A stretch of DNA of 64,000 nucleotides from Nematostella vectensis (lineage: Eukaryota > Cnidaria > Anthozoa > Actiniaria > Edwardsiidae), in NCBI RefSeq assembly GCF_932526225.1, contig NC_064038.1, forward strand, positions 15,617,575 through 15,681,574. Direction: 5' to 3'. The notes below the pieces were generated by a model. It made no database searches. It was not told the origin of the DNA and saw only the letters and a list, made by a program, of their open reading frames with translations. The position numbers were made by a program, and so were the translations under genes. How positions within the stretch are numbered: the first letter of the stretch is position 1; every line of letters begins with the position of its first letter. Positions 21,294 through 28,864 of this stretch are shown piece after piece.

Positions 21294-21395
21294 GCACACC
21301 TAAGCAAGCTCTTGAGCACACCTGAGCACGTCTAAGCAAGCTCTTAAGCACAACTGAGCAAGCTCTTGAGCACACCTGAGCAAGCTCTTAAGCAT
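21268..21395. repeat. Short imperfect tandem repeats (GAGCACACCTGAGCAAGCTC)
   Basis: Alternating GAGCACACCT and AAGCAAGCTCTT modules of 10-20 bp cover the end of the preceding gene and the gap to the next promoter. Probably replication slippage or a spacer; no function seen. Confidence 0.75.
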
Positions 21396-21402
21396 GATGT
21401 GA

Positions 21403-21435
21403 TTTAAAGATTCTTTATTCAGTGAGTAAAGAATC
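21403..21435 (+). promoter_or_regulatory. TTTAAAGA plus perfect 9-bp hairpin at start codon
   Basis: TTTAAAGA at 21403-21410. GATTCTTTA (21409-21417) pairs perfectly with TAAAGAATC (21427-21435), which ends directly before the ATG at 21436. Confidence 0.65.
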
Positions 21436-21870
21436 ATGTCTGACGAAAATCAAGAGGTTGAACAAATTACAAAGGACCCTCCCCCCAAGAATAAGAGTGC
21501 TGCTAGAGAGAAAGACCCTAAAAAGGTTGCGTCCGGTAAGAGAGTTGCCGAATATAATAGGAGGTGTAGAGAAGCGCTCGCTAGGGAGATGAAACGCGAG
21601 GCGGAGGCGAGTTCAGAAGACGCTACACGAGCAGAGACACCCCACCAAGAGGGAGCTCGAGGGGATAGCCTCTCGGACGCTTGGATTCCAGAGCTATCGT
21701 TTACAACTGTACTGGCTCTAGTTGGAATAGGGCTCACCGCATTGGATATGTATATGCGTTTTTACAAAAAGACGCCTAAGATCAACGCCAACGAGACTGT
21801 AACTTTCGAGAGGCCTGCCGCCCGAGGGGCTAGCCTCCCGAACGCGACGCCAAAAATAGGAATGTTGTGA
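21436..21870 (+). CDS. Small Polinton membrane protein (144 aa)
   Basis: The N-terminal 75 residues are highly charged. One transmembrane segment follows at about 92-112 (FTTVLALVGIGLTALDMYMR), then a basic tail. Two dispersed palindromes lie in frame (EGARGDSLSDA and ARGASLPNA). Not recognised. Possibly a membrane component of the particle, judged from the neighbouring capsid genes. Confidence 0.7.
   Translation: MSDENQEVEQITKDPPPKNKSAAREKDPKKVASGKRVAEYNRRCREALAREMKREAEASSEDATRAETPHQEGARGDSLSDAWIPELSFTTVLALVGIGLTALDMYMRFYKKTPKINANETVTFERPAARGASLPNATPKIGML
21653..21679. repeat. Dispersed palindrome copy 4 (inside a gene)
   Basis: GAGCTCGAGGGGATAGCCTC followed by TCGGACG, in frame in the 144-aa gene. 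Confidence 0.65.
21821..21845. repeat. Dispersed palindrome copy 5 (inside a gene)
   Basis: CCCGAGGGGCTAGCCTCCCG, in frame near the end of the 144-aa gene. Confidence 0.65.
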
Positions 21871-21905
21871 TTTAAAGATTATCTGAATCTGTAATAAATA
21901 AAATC
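21871..21905 (+). promoter_or_regulatory. TTTAAAGAT promoter-like motif
   Basis: TTTAAAGAT begins directly after the TGA of the previous gene, 35 nt before the next ATG. The spacer hairpin is weak here (GATT/AATC). Confidence 0.55.
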
Positions 21906-22130
21906 ATGTCAACTGAAAACAAACTTGTGAAAACGATCACCGACTCAGCAGTCATCATCGGATTAGCCGCCGGTATGGGTTATGTTGCTAAAAAGGCTAT
22001 GAAAGAGTCATTCATCAGCGACCCTTCGTCAAGTGTTACAAACTACGCTAAATGGGTTGCTGTCCTGTCCGGTAGTATGTATCTGAAAGATTATCTGGAA
22101 ACACAAAAGATTTTGCCAAAACCGCTGTAG
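21906..22130 (+). CDS. Small Polinton membrane protein (74 aa)
   Basis: Two hydrophobic segments, about 14-32 (AVIIGLAAGMGYVAKKAM) and 48-63 (YAKWVAVLSGSMYLKDY). Not recognised. Its own upstream TTTAAAGAT motif and place in the colinear series support it as a real gene despite its size. Confidence 0.65.
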   Translation: MSTENKLVKTITDSAVIIGLAAGMGYVAKKAMKESFISDPSSSVTNYAKWVAVLSGSMYLKDYLETQKILPKPL

Positions 22131-22134
22131 GCGA

Positions 22135-22162
22135 CTTAAAGATCTTATAGATTGATTAATAA
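22135..22162 (+). promoter_or_regulatory. CTTAAAGAT promoter-like motif
   Basis: CTTAAAGAT at 22135-22143 lies 19 nt before the ATG at 22163; the spacer is AT-rich. Confidence 0.5.
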
Positions 22163-22579
22163 ATGGCGAGTATAGCATTTATGATTGGTGGAGCTATTCT
22201 TAATGCGACGGCATTCGTTGGAGGGAGTTACCTAGCGAGATACTTATCTTCTGACGCTACTCATGTTGATAAAGAAAAAATAAGACACGATAAAGCGCTT
22301 GAAAAGTATCAACAAGCAATGGGTGATTGGCAGAAAAAACGACAGGAATATCAGGATTGGTTGGGGGAAGAATATAATAATAAACTTCGTGCAGACCAGA
22401 ATGATAAGGAGACCGATCAGGCTTTCAAACTATACGCTCAAACACATCCAGATTTTGATTTGAAAGAGCCTGAGCTCTCAGATTACTACAGACCAAGTAG
22501 CAACCAAAAGATGGGAGAGATGGCGTACGTTGGAGGTGGAATGTTAGCCCTTGGCTATGTAGCGAGTAGGTGGATATGA
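22163..22579 (+). CDS. Polinton membrane protein (138 aa)
   Basis: An N-terminal hydrophobic helix at about 3-27 (AFMIGGAILNATAFVGGSYL), a long charged helical middle (KALEKYQQAMGDWQKKRQEY) and a short C-terminal hydrophobic segment (YVGGGMLALGYVASRW). Not recognised; likely spans or edges a membrane. Confidence 0.68.
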   Translation: MASIAFMIGGAILNATAFVGGSYLARYLSSDATHVDKEKIRHDKALEKYQQAMGDWQKKRQEYQDWLGEEYNNKLRADQNDKETDQAFKLYAQTHPDFDLKEPELSDYYRPSSNQKMGEMAYVGGGMLALGYVASRWI

Positions 22580-22588
22580 CTGGCACGA

Positions 22589-22624
22589 CTTAAATATTTC
22601 TTATTTTCAAACAAAATAAGAAAT
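22589..22624 (+). promoter_or_regulatory. CTTAAATAT plus perfect 12-bp hairpin overlapping the ATG
   Basis: ATTTCTTATTTT (22596-22607) pairs perfectly with AAAATAAGAAAT (22613-22624) across a 5-nt loop. The last two bases of the stem are the first two of the start codon at 22623. Confidence 0.65.
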
Positions 22625-23645
22625 GGATATGGATTTTGATCCCACAACAGAAGAAGGTAGAGAAGATTTGAATACTACTGTAGACGAAGATTATGACTCT
22701 CTTATTCCAAACGATGGTGAGGGAAGAGAATCATGGAATGAAAGGATTTCAAACAGATTTGGTAGAGGTGCAAGCTATGTGAGTAGGAGGTTGGCCAACT
22801 TATGGAAAACACGAAACCCCGGGAGGGCTGTCCCCGAGTACATGGAGTTACAGAATATGGGAGGTTCTCCTTCAACGGACACACTTAGGGTAAACCTTTT
22901 GTTATCGAAATATCCAGATCTTGATGAAAATTTAGTTCAGATTTCAACGGATGAGAGAGGAAAACAATTCATTTCCTTCTATTCTGCGAGAAAAGGTGGT
23001 TGGACTAGACCAGAAAGGTTGTATAATGAGGATGGAACGGTGCGGAAGAGTGTTGACGACAAAATCAGATCCGGAAAGTACAAGCAAATTCAGATTCAAC
23101 TCGATGAACTAGACGCTACAGGTAATACACTCAGAGAAGAAGAAGAGAGAAACACCGAGCAAATGAGAAAAAATAATGAGGAACGAAGTGAAACAACTAA
23201 CCAAGAAAGACTAAGAGCTATAGATCGTAAAAATGAAGAGCTCAGCGAAAGAAATTCTGTCATAGATGAGACTTTGGAAGAGAATCAATTGGAGAGAGAA
23301 AATCTCGAAGAGAGAATGTCGTTGAAAGATCGTGTTAAAGCGATTTTTAAGAAATACGGATTTACAGTCGCTGCTGTCGTTACCGCTGTGGGTGTTGTTA
23401 TCGGTGTTATCGTCTCTAACCTGAAGACGGGTTTGACAAATGTCGCAAAAGGCGTTGGAGACGGTCTTAAAACAATAGGCAAGAAACTAGGAGAAATACT
23501 CCCAGGAATGGTTGGTGCGATAGCCAGTTTCATCTTTAGAACGGCGGGTGAAGTCGTAGGCTTTTTGGCTAAAAACGCATGGCTTCTCATCGTCGCTGTC
23601 GTCCTGTATTTCGTAGAACGATTTAAAAGGAGACGGAAATCATAA
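22623..23645 (+). CDS. Polinton coiled-coil membrane protein (340 aa)
   Basis: An acidic N-terminus, a folded-looking middle (90-145), then a long coiled coil at about 150-235 rich in E, R and N (EEERNTEQMRKNNEERSE). Hydrophobic segments follow at about 247-268 (FTVAAVVTAVGVVIGVIV) and about 293-330 (ending NAWLLIVAVVLYFVERF), and a basic end RRRKS. A dispersed palindrome gives RNPGRAVPEY. Not recognised; the layout suits a membrane-anchored virion protein. The penton-like gene starts 3 nt after its stop, with no promoter motif between. Confidence 0.7.
   Translation: MDMDFDPTTEEGREDLNTTVDEDYDSLIPNDGEGRESWNERISNRFGRGASYVSRRLANLWKTRNPGRAVPEYMELQNMGGSPSTDTLRVNLLLSKYPDLDENLVQISTDERGKQFISFYSARKGGWTRPERLYNEDGTVRKSVDDKIRSGKYKQIQIQLDELDATGNTLREEEERNTEQMRKNNEERSETTNQERLRAIDRKNEELSERNSVIDETLEENQLERENLEERMSLKDRVKAIFKKYGFTVAAVVTAVGVVIGVIVSNLKTGLTNVAKGVGDGLKTIGKKLGEILPGMVGAIASFIFRTAGEVVGFLAKNAWLLIVAVVLYFVERFKRRRKS
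22817..22838. repeat. Dispersed palindrome copy 6 (diverged, inside a gene)
   Basis: CCCCGGGAGGGCTGTCCCCG, in frame in the 340-aa gene; a weaker member of the family. Confidence 0.4.
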
Positions 23646-23648
23646 CAA

Positions 23649-24272
23649 ATGGTATTACTCTACATTGAAGGGAACGTTGGTGACTTTACCGTCTATTTAG
23701 AACAACCTATTGAAAAGCCGCGGTTTATCGCGCTGCGAGGATGTGCGTTTCATAATCGTTGTAACAGTCTCTCAAGCGAGGGAACGGTCTCCGACGGTGA
23801 GAACATTATCCTTAGGATCCCCGCGGGGCAGTATACGATCGAGACGCTAAAACGTCAAATAGATGGGGGTATGCGTCTTGGTGAAAAGTCAGTCTCTATT
23901 AGAGACTCGTCACTCGAAGTTCACCGGAACGTCGCGTTGAATGAGCCGCTCGCCTGCCTGTTAGGACTCAAGACCAGGGAGCTGGAAGCAAACACTCGCC
24001 ACGAGATAAAGATGATAGGTCACGAGGCTATTTTTATCCACTGCGATCTTGTGAACGCGTCTGACTCCCTCCAACAAGGGGCGCCCTCACAAATCCTAGC
24101 AAGTGTAGAGCTTGATGAAGGAAAGATATACCTCAATCCAAGCGATCCGGTACGGGTTAGCACCACATCAGTCGGTTACGTGAGTAGTCTCCGTCTTAGT
24201 ATAAAGGGCGGTGACGGAAACACAATAGAGCGCGGTCTCTACCCGATACGTCTAATTTTAGAAATCACTTAA
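23649..24272 (+). CDS. Probable minor capsid (penton) protein, single jelly-roll (PX-like)
   Basis: 207 aa, beta-rich. Recognisable features are an early VYLEQPI...FIALRGCAFHN block, a C-terminal half with IFIHCDLVNAS...GAPSQILASV, and a last strand YPIRLILEI. This is the texture of Polinton/adintovirus penton proteins, which form the pentameric vertices. The assignment rests on motif texture, size and position between other virion-type genes. The start ATG is 3 nt after the previous stop, so translation must use coupled reinitiation, a spliced or shorter mRNA, or a cryptic promoter. Confidence 0.62.
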   Translation: MVLLYIEGNVGDFTVYLEQPIEKPRFIALRGCAFHNRCNSLSSEGTVSDGENIILRIPAGQYTIETLKRQIDGGMRLGEKSVSIRDSSLEVHRNVALNEPLACLLGLKTRELEANTRHEIKMIGHEAIFIHCDLVNASDSLQQGAPSQILASVELDEGKIYLNPSDPVRVSTTSVGYVSSLRLSIKGGDGNTIERGLYPIRLILEIT

Positions 24273-24299
24273 AGAATAAACTCTCCCCATAATAAAGCT
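24268..24299 (+). promoter_or_regulatory. CTTAAAGAA promoter-like motif
   Basis: The motif at 24268-24276 overlaps the stop codon of the penton-like gene and lies 23 nt before the next ATG. Confidence 0.5.
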
Positions 24300-24905
24300 A
24301 TGGAAGAGTACAACTCAATCTACCCGAACGTACCCCGAGGGGTCAGCCCCTCGGGTGATAACTTCAGACTCCAAAAGACCCACGATGTTTTGGGAAGTTT
24401 GGAGCAAGAAGTTAAACATTACGAGAACGTGAGGAAAAAGTATAAACGAGGGCAGAGCGTGTTTTCAAAGTTAAGTGTGGTCTTAGGACTCATATCTGTC
24501 ATTCTTGGGTCTAGTGGTTTGGGAACTTCTCTGTCGGGTTTTGGTATCATCGTCGGAGTCCCGTTAGGCGCTCTGGCTGGTGTTTTCGGTCTCACCTCTG
24601 TAGGCTGTGCGGCGGTTTCTAAACGGCTGTCGCAAAAAGTCTCCAAGCACGACCAAACAGCGGCGATGGCAAAGGCAAAAGTAAATAGCATACGCGACCT
24701 GGTCTCTAAAGCTTTAAAAGACAACAAAATATCAGACGAAGAGTTCTCTTTAATCTTGAACGAATTGGACAAGTTTGAGGCTCTAAAGCTCCAGATCCGT
24801 CAAAAGTCGGTAAGAGAGGACGAAAAAAACGTAAACATTACCAAGCTGAGGGAAACAGTAAGAGAAGAGATTTTGAAAGACCTGGCGAGTCGACCCGCTC
24901 GGTGA
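24300..24905 (+). CDS. Polinton membrane protein (201 aa)
   Basis: A short N-terminus with an in-frame dispersed palindrome (NVPRGVSPSGD), a coiled segment, then a Gly-rich hairpin of two transmembrane helices at about 58-102 (VVLGLISVILGSSGLGTSL and GIIVGVPLGALAGVFGL). A long charged helical tail follows (KAKVNSIRDLVSKALKDNKI). Not recognised. The fifth membrane protein in this block. Confidence 0.68.
   Translation: MEEYNSIYPNVPRGVSPSGDNFRLQKTHDVLGSLEQEVKHYENVRKKYKRGQSVFSKLSVVLGLISVILGSSGLGTSLSGFGIIVGVPLGALAGVFGLTSVGCAAVSKRLSQKVSKHDQTAAMAKAKVNSIRDLVSKALKDNKISDEEFSLILNELDKFEALKLQIRQKSVREDEKNVNITKLRETVREEILKDLASRPAR
24333..24355. repeat. Dispersed palindrome copy 7 (inside a gene)
   Basis: CCCCGAGGGGTCAGCCCCTC followed by GGG: CCCGAGGGG pairs with CCCCTCGGG. 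In frame at codons 12-18 of the 201-aa gene. Confidence 0.75.
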
Positions 24906-24967
24906 AATTTCTGTACGAGAGAACTCCCGTCGGATGGATCTATGAATTGAGATGCGTAAAGGACTGA

Positions 24968-24998
24968 TTTAAAAACATCTTATATGTCATATAAGATG
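24968..24998 (+). promoter_or_regulatory. TTTAAAAAC plus perfect 10-bp hairpin ending in ATG
   Basis: CATCTTATAT (24976-24985), loop GTC, ATATAAGATG (24989-24998). The stem ends with the ATG at 24996, which by analogy with the other genes is the preferred start; an in-frame ATG at 24984 lies in the 5' arm/loop. Confidence 0.65.
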
Positions 24999-26510
24999 AA
25001 GTTTACAGAATTTGTGAAAAGGTACCCTTACTATTCACGCTTCAGGTTCTCTGCCGACGAGCATGGCGATGTGCAATTCGTTTTCAATGGGGACGAATAC
25101 GATCCATTCGACAAGAATGGGAATCTAGTCAAGACGTTATACCACTTCCCCGGTGACAGCTGGAAACCTGAGAATATCCAGGATTTTCTAGTCGCTGACG
25201 ACACACAAGCATACAAGGAAACGATCCAGCAACTGTTTGGGTTCCCAAAACAATACAGACTAGACGCGCGTGCAGAGTACAAGATATTGCCGTGGGACGA
25301 AAACCCTACGAGAAATAATTACGTCTCTTTTAATGTTTTTATAACACCAAAGGTGAAGACACACTTTGTTTTTAGGGACATATTCACCGACAGCTTGCTA
25401 GTATTCAGAACAGCAAAGGAGGCTAGTAGGTGGCTCGACGCCTCGAACCTCAGTTATTGGAGTCAAGCCTTAAATTTTGCTATGTTTTGCGCGACTGCTG
25501 GATGTGGTGTGACGCGTGACATGATTGACGACTCTCAAGTGGGGTCATTCTACAGATTTCACATCATTTTCACTATCAGACGAATATTAAACGAGCTACA
25601 ATGCCCTCTTCCAAAAGATAGGCTCTTTAGTTGGAATAAAAACTTTTACAGCGAAGCGGCTTACCAAAAACTAAGAACAGAATTCCGAACTGGTGACGAT
25701 TTCCGGTTCCTCGGACCGATAAATCATGGGTTAGGGAACGTTTATAATTATGATTATCACGGCTTGTCATCTTCTAACGACAAGTATAAGCCTTATGGCA
25801 CCATTGATCAATTACACGACGAATGGGACGCTGCCAAAAGCGACCACGAACACATGAATCACTTTGAGATCGAGTACCTGAAAGACCTTAGAACTGGGTT
25901 TCAGTATGAGTGGTTCTTTCCGGAAAAATCAATGGGGTTAACCAAAGCTGGGTTGTCTAGGATAAACCAGAGCATCGAAGCCTTTGTTTACTGTATTCTA
26001 GGCGCGCAAGTTCAGACCCGGTCGTCAATCGTCGGTGATAGCGGTTCAGCTCAGGAAACGAAACAGGTCTTCACGAAACTCTTTGAAAGCGCGGTGGTGG
26101 AAAACAGTATATCGAAAAGTATACAACGGTATCAGTTTGCTTTACAACAGGCGAGACAAAAACTAGACCTGGCTTTCGCCCTCGGCTGTTGGTTAAGTCC
26201 ATCGTATCTTGTGATAAATAACAACACTTCGATCGCTGGCTATAATAACAAGTTACAAAAAGCTACCACAGATATGAAACTGGGGTTGAATCCGATAAAT
26301 AACGAGATAAAAACGATCCCAAAACATAATATGGGTCATTCAAAGATTGTGTTACCTCATACCGAGTCAGTCACGGCTCACAAACCGGAACCGGAGGCGA
26401 AAACTAACCCAAAGCCGGACGTGATTAAACCCACGAACACACAGCACGAAAATAACCTTGTCACGATCACAGCCTTTACGGCTGGTTTAGCTTGGTATCT
26501 ATTCCGGTAA
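24996..26510 (+). CDS. Large Polinton protein of unknown function (504 aa)
   Basis: The start at 24996 is chosen from the hairpin; 24984 would add four residues. The N-terminal half is rich in aromatics (KRYPYYSRFRFS). Cysteine pairs are scattered (FCATAGCG). The C-terminal part is helical (QQARQKLDLAFALGCWLSPS), followed by a Pro/Lys/Thr-rich linker and a final hydrophobic segment VTITAFTAGLAWYLFR that could anchor it in a membrane. No domain recognised. It is the last gene of the rightward block and is probably virion-associated by position only. Confidence 0.7.
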   Translation: MKFTEFVKRYPYYSRFRFSADEHGDVQFVFNGDEYDPFDKNGNLVKTLYHFPGDSWKPENIQDFLVADDTQAYKETIQQLFGFPKQYRLDARAEYKILPWDENPTRNNYVSFNVFITPKVKTHFVFRDIFTDSLLVFRTAKEASRWLDASNLSYWSQALNFAMFCATAGCGVTRDMIDDSQVGSFYRFHIIFTIRRILNELQCPLPKDRLFSWNKNFYSEAAYQKLRTEFRTGDDFRFLGPINHGLGNVYNYDYHGLSSSNDKYKPYGTIDQLHDEWDAAKSDHEHMNHFEIEYLKDLRTGFQYEWFFPEKSMGLTKAGLSRINQSIEAFVYCILGAQVQTRSSIVGDSGSAQETKQVFTKLFESAVVENSISKSIQRYQFALQQARQKLDLAFALGCWLSPSYLVINNNTSIAGYNNKLQKATTDMKLGLNPINNEIKTIPKHNMGHSKIVLPHTESVTAHKPEPEAKTNPKPDVIKPTNTQHENNLVTITAFTAGLAWYLFR

Positions 26511-26709
26511 CATGCGGGGTGCATGTGGACGGATGTGACGTACCGCAAGAAGACAATACCTGTTCACATGCGCATACCAGACCACCCTGGCGACCGCGAA
26601 CTCTCAATGTAAATACAAAACCTATTTTCAGAATCGCTAGTTGCTAGGGTGATTAGGAATGTATGTGTTTTGTAACGTGAGACGCGTTACAAAACTGAGT
26701 GTGTCAATG

Positions 26710-27057
26710 TTAATTTCCGTTACACGTTCTGCAATGGTGCTTTTGTCTATTGTGTTCGCATATTTGAGACCCTCCGCATAACTTACAAAAGGGTCTCTGT
26801 TTGCCGTGTTCACACATCCCTTTCCCCTTGCAGTCTTTACAGACATATCTTGCTCGTCTGTGCTCACAAATGCTACCGCCGTTACATTCTCTGCACCGCG
26901 TTTTTCTCCGGTTGTGAGGACAGATTTGCGATCCGTGACAATCTTTACAATAATATTTCACTCTGCCATGAAGACACTTATAATCCGTCGTTCGCTTTAC
27001 GGGGGATACTTTCGAGTCTTTCACCGTTTGGTTCTCCATTTCTATCAAACCGGTCAT
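26710..27057 (-). CDS. Cys/His-repeat (zinc-binding) protein, 115 aa
   Basis: After the shared leader (MTGLIEMENQTVKD) come four tandem units of C-x2-C-x5-C-x-H-x6 (for example CRECNGGSICEH, CKDCKGKGMCEH, CKLCGGSQICEH) and a final CRTC. Each can coordinate zinc. Similar Cys-His repeat strings occur in proteins of giant viruses and some protists; the function is unclear, possibly nucleic-acid or protein binding. First of five leftward genes at the right end. Confidence 0.8.
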   Translation of the reverse strand: MTGLIEMENQTVKDSKVSPVKRTTDYKCLHGRVKYYCKDCHGSQICPHNRRKTRCRECNGGSICEHRRARYVCKDCKGKGMCEHGKQRPFCKLCGGSQICEHNRQKHHCRTCNGN

Positions 27058-27067
27058 GTCCTTAAAT
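27055..27067 (-). promoter_or_regulatory. Promoter-like motif of the zinc-repeat gene
   Basis: On the - strand ATTTAAGGACATG, preceded by GAAAAGTG; ATG at 27057. A variant of the block before PolB. Confidence 0.55.
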
Positions 27068-27073
27068 CACTTT

Positions 27074-27847
27074 TCAATCCAACACGCGATACCCGCCTTC
27101 TAGCCGGTTGGTAGTATGAGGTGTTAAAATCCAATCTACGAACGGTAAACTATCCCATCTTGACCGTTCGAACGTCTCACATCGCGTCCCTAACCTTTCC
27201 TCTTCTGCCCACATCATAAGATACATCTGGTAGTCCAACTCGCGAACGAGATCTCTATCAACCACAAAGGTTTTACCTCTAAGAAACGAGGCGAATACAT
27301 CACCACCCTCGTCAATCAACGGGAAGATTTCACGTCGCGTCTCGGTATCATTCTCACCACCAAACAGTCTGAGGTAAACTAAAAATTTCACTTCGCGCGG
27401 GAAATCCCGCACGGTCGGTAAGCCATACTCGTTACGACTCTCGTCTATGGCTTGCTGAATCCCCGTCTCCATCATGAACTCTAATGCTTTCTCTCTGAAC
27501 CTCGATCCTACACTTAGGCAGTAGGCATGAAACGATTCGCACTCCCTCCTGTGATCTTCATAATCGAAAGATTCTTCGTCGGAGAGCTCTTTGTATCCAA
27601 TACTCATAATATCCAGGTCACATACGCATAGCTTATCGCTCACTAAAGTTCTCCTACATACTGGACAGGTCGCAGAGCGGAGTCTAAGCACACATTTCAG
27701 ATGATTTCCATGCCCACATTCTAACTCGGCGCTTGTTTCTTTTTGCACCTCCTCTAAACAGATCGAGCACAGGATGGGTTCTTCGAGACTACCCGATGGT
27801 GGTGGTGGTTGCTCTTCAACCATACGTTTAACCGTTTGTTCCTCCAT
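27074..27847 (-). CDS. RING-H2 finger protein (possible E3 ubiquitin ligase), 257 aa
   Basis: A RING-H2 domain at residues 27-64 with ligands C27, C30, C44, H46, H49, C52, C61 and C64 (CSICLEEV... ECGHGNHLKC ...CPVC). The remaining 190 residues are acidic and unrecognised. Such proteins usually recruit E2 enzymes; in a virus-like element this could redirect host ubiquitination (inference). The start MEEQTVK corresponds to the second Met of the leader shared with PolB. The first leader ATG, at 27864 on the - strand, is out of frame after an apparent one-base loss. Confidence 0.85.
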   Translation of the reverse strand: MEEQTVKRMVEEQPPPPSGSLEEPILCSICLEEVQKETSAELECGHGNHLKCVLRLRSATCPVCRRTLVSDKLCVCDLDIMSIGYKELSDEESFDYEDHRRECESFHAYCLSVGSRFREKALEFMMETGIQQAIDESRNEYGLPTVRDFPREVKFLVYLRLFGGENDTETRREIFPLIDEGGDVFASFLRGKTFVVDRDLVRELDYQMYLMMWAEEERLGTRCETFERSRWDSLPFVDWILTPHTTNRLEGGYRVLD

Positions 27848-27864
27848 TTTATTAAACTGTTCAT

Positions 27865-27875
27865 GTCTTTAAGCC
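27865..27875 (-). promoter_or_regulatory. Promoter-like motif of the RING gene
   Basis: On the - strand GAAAAGTGGCTTAAAGAC followed by ATG (27864-27862). That ATG opens a short out-of-frame frame; the RING frame starts 17 nt further on. Confidence 0.6.
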
Positions 27876-27921
27876 ACTTTTCAATTTTTTTACATCATAC
27901 ACCAAAGCATGTCTCTCACGC

Positions 27922-28743
27922 CTACCCATCGAAACACTCTTCCAACATTCCCTTCTCTTGCTCATCAAGACACCAATCCCAAAACCTGTCCGGATGCCAA
28001 GCTACTGGCATTAGTTCGTCCTCCAGCTTTCTACGGAATCTCACCTTGTGTAGCTTCTCCGGGAGCTCCTCATGCACGAGGCCCCACCCCCACGCCGCAC
28101 GTAGCACCGCGACAATTTCGTGTAGACCCCAAAACCGCGCGTAACTCATAGGCCCAATGAGATCGGTCGCGCCCCACTCCAAGCACAACCTCACAATCTC
28201 GAGGTTGCCAGATTCGGTGGCCGGTGTTATAGCATAGTCCGGGTCAAACTCCCAGAAGTTTTCTCTCAGCAACTCTAGAACCTCAACGTGGCCATTGTAC
28301 GCCGCCTCGGCGGAGGTCCAACCGACGTTGGCATCGACGCCTAGATCTATCAACAACTCAACAACCCCCACCTGACCTTCCCCCGCCGCAGTACCCATAG
28401 CTTCGATCATGGCCTCTTCGTCGTCACAATACTCGTCCATCACCTTCAAAACCTCTACGTGCCCGCCTTTCGCGGCCATGGACGCTGGATATACGAAGTC
28501 ACAGGCGCCCAACTCACAACACATCTTAACGATCTCGGCGTGCCCATTCTTCGCGGCCTCGGCCATCGGCTTTTCGAAATCCGTCGCACCCCAACTCTTA
28601 CACAACCTCACGGTCTCGACGCACCCCTCCCCCGCCGCGCGCTCCATAACGGTGTCAAAGTCTGCGGCTCCCCACCTCGCTAAGGTGGCGGCTTGATCCT
28701 CCACGGTGAGATTTGTAAGACTCCCAGCACTTTGCGTATCCAT
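27922..28743 (-). CDS. Ankyrin-repeat protein (273 aa)
   Basis: About six ankyrin-like units, with repeated cores such as AAKNGHAEIVKMCCELGA, AAKGGHVEVLKV and AAYNGHVEVLELL, plus ERAAGEGCVETVRLCKSWGA. The C-terminus has a distinct tail (WHPDRFWDWCLDEQEK). Long ankyrin proteins are typical of large DNA viruses, where they bind host proteins. No F-box or SOCS box was recognised. GC-rich codon choice in the repeats. Confidence 0.85.
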   Translation of the reverse strand: MDTQSAGSLTNLTVEDQAATLARWGAADFDTVMERAAGEGCVETVRLCKSWGATDFEKPMAEAAKNGHAEIVKMCCELGACDFVYPASMAAKGGHVEVLKVMDEYCDDEEAMIEAMGTAAGEGQVGVVELLIDLGVDANVGWTSAEAAYNGHVEVLELLRENFWEFDPDYAITPATESGNLEIVRLCLEWGATDLIGPMSYARFWGLHEIVAVLRAAWGWGLVHEELPEKLHKVRFRRKLEDELMPVAWHPDRFWDWCLDEQEKGMLEECFDG

Positions 28744-28760
28744 TTTGTTATTACACCCAC

Positions 28761-28771
28761 GTCTTTAAACC
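28761..28771 (-). promoter_or_regulatory. Promoter-like motif of the ankyrin gene
   Basis: On the - strand GGTTTAAAGACGTG; the ATG follows about 15 nt after the GTG. Confidence 0.6.
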
Positions 28772-28864
28772 AATTTAATCGAATTTTTTTAGATGTGTCA
28801 ATTCACATCTACTCCGAACTGACAGTTTTCTGGAAATCCTGATTTCTCTGGAAATCAGGAAATA

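Noticed and set aside
26637-26867. 76-codon - strand frame overlapping the zinc-repeat gene
   Set aside because: It is a shifted reading of the Cys-His repeats with no motif or promoter of its own.
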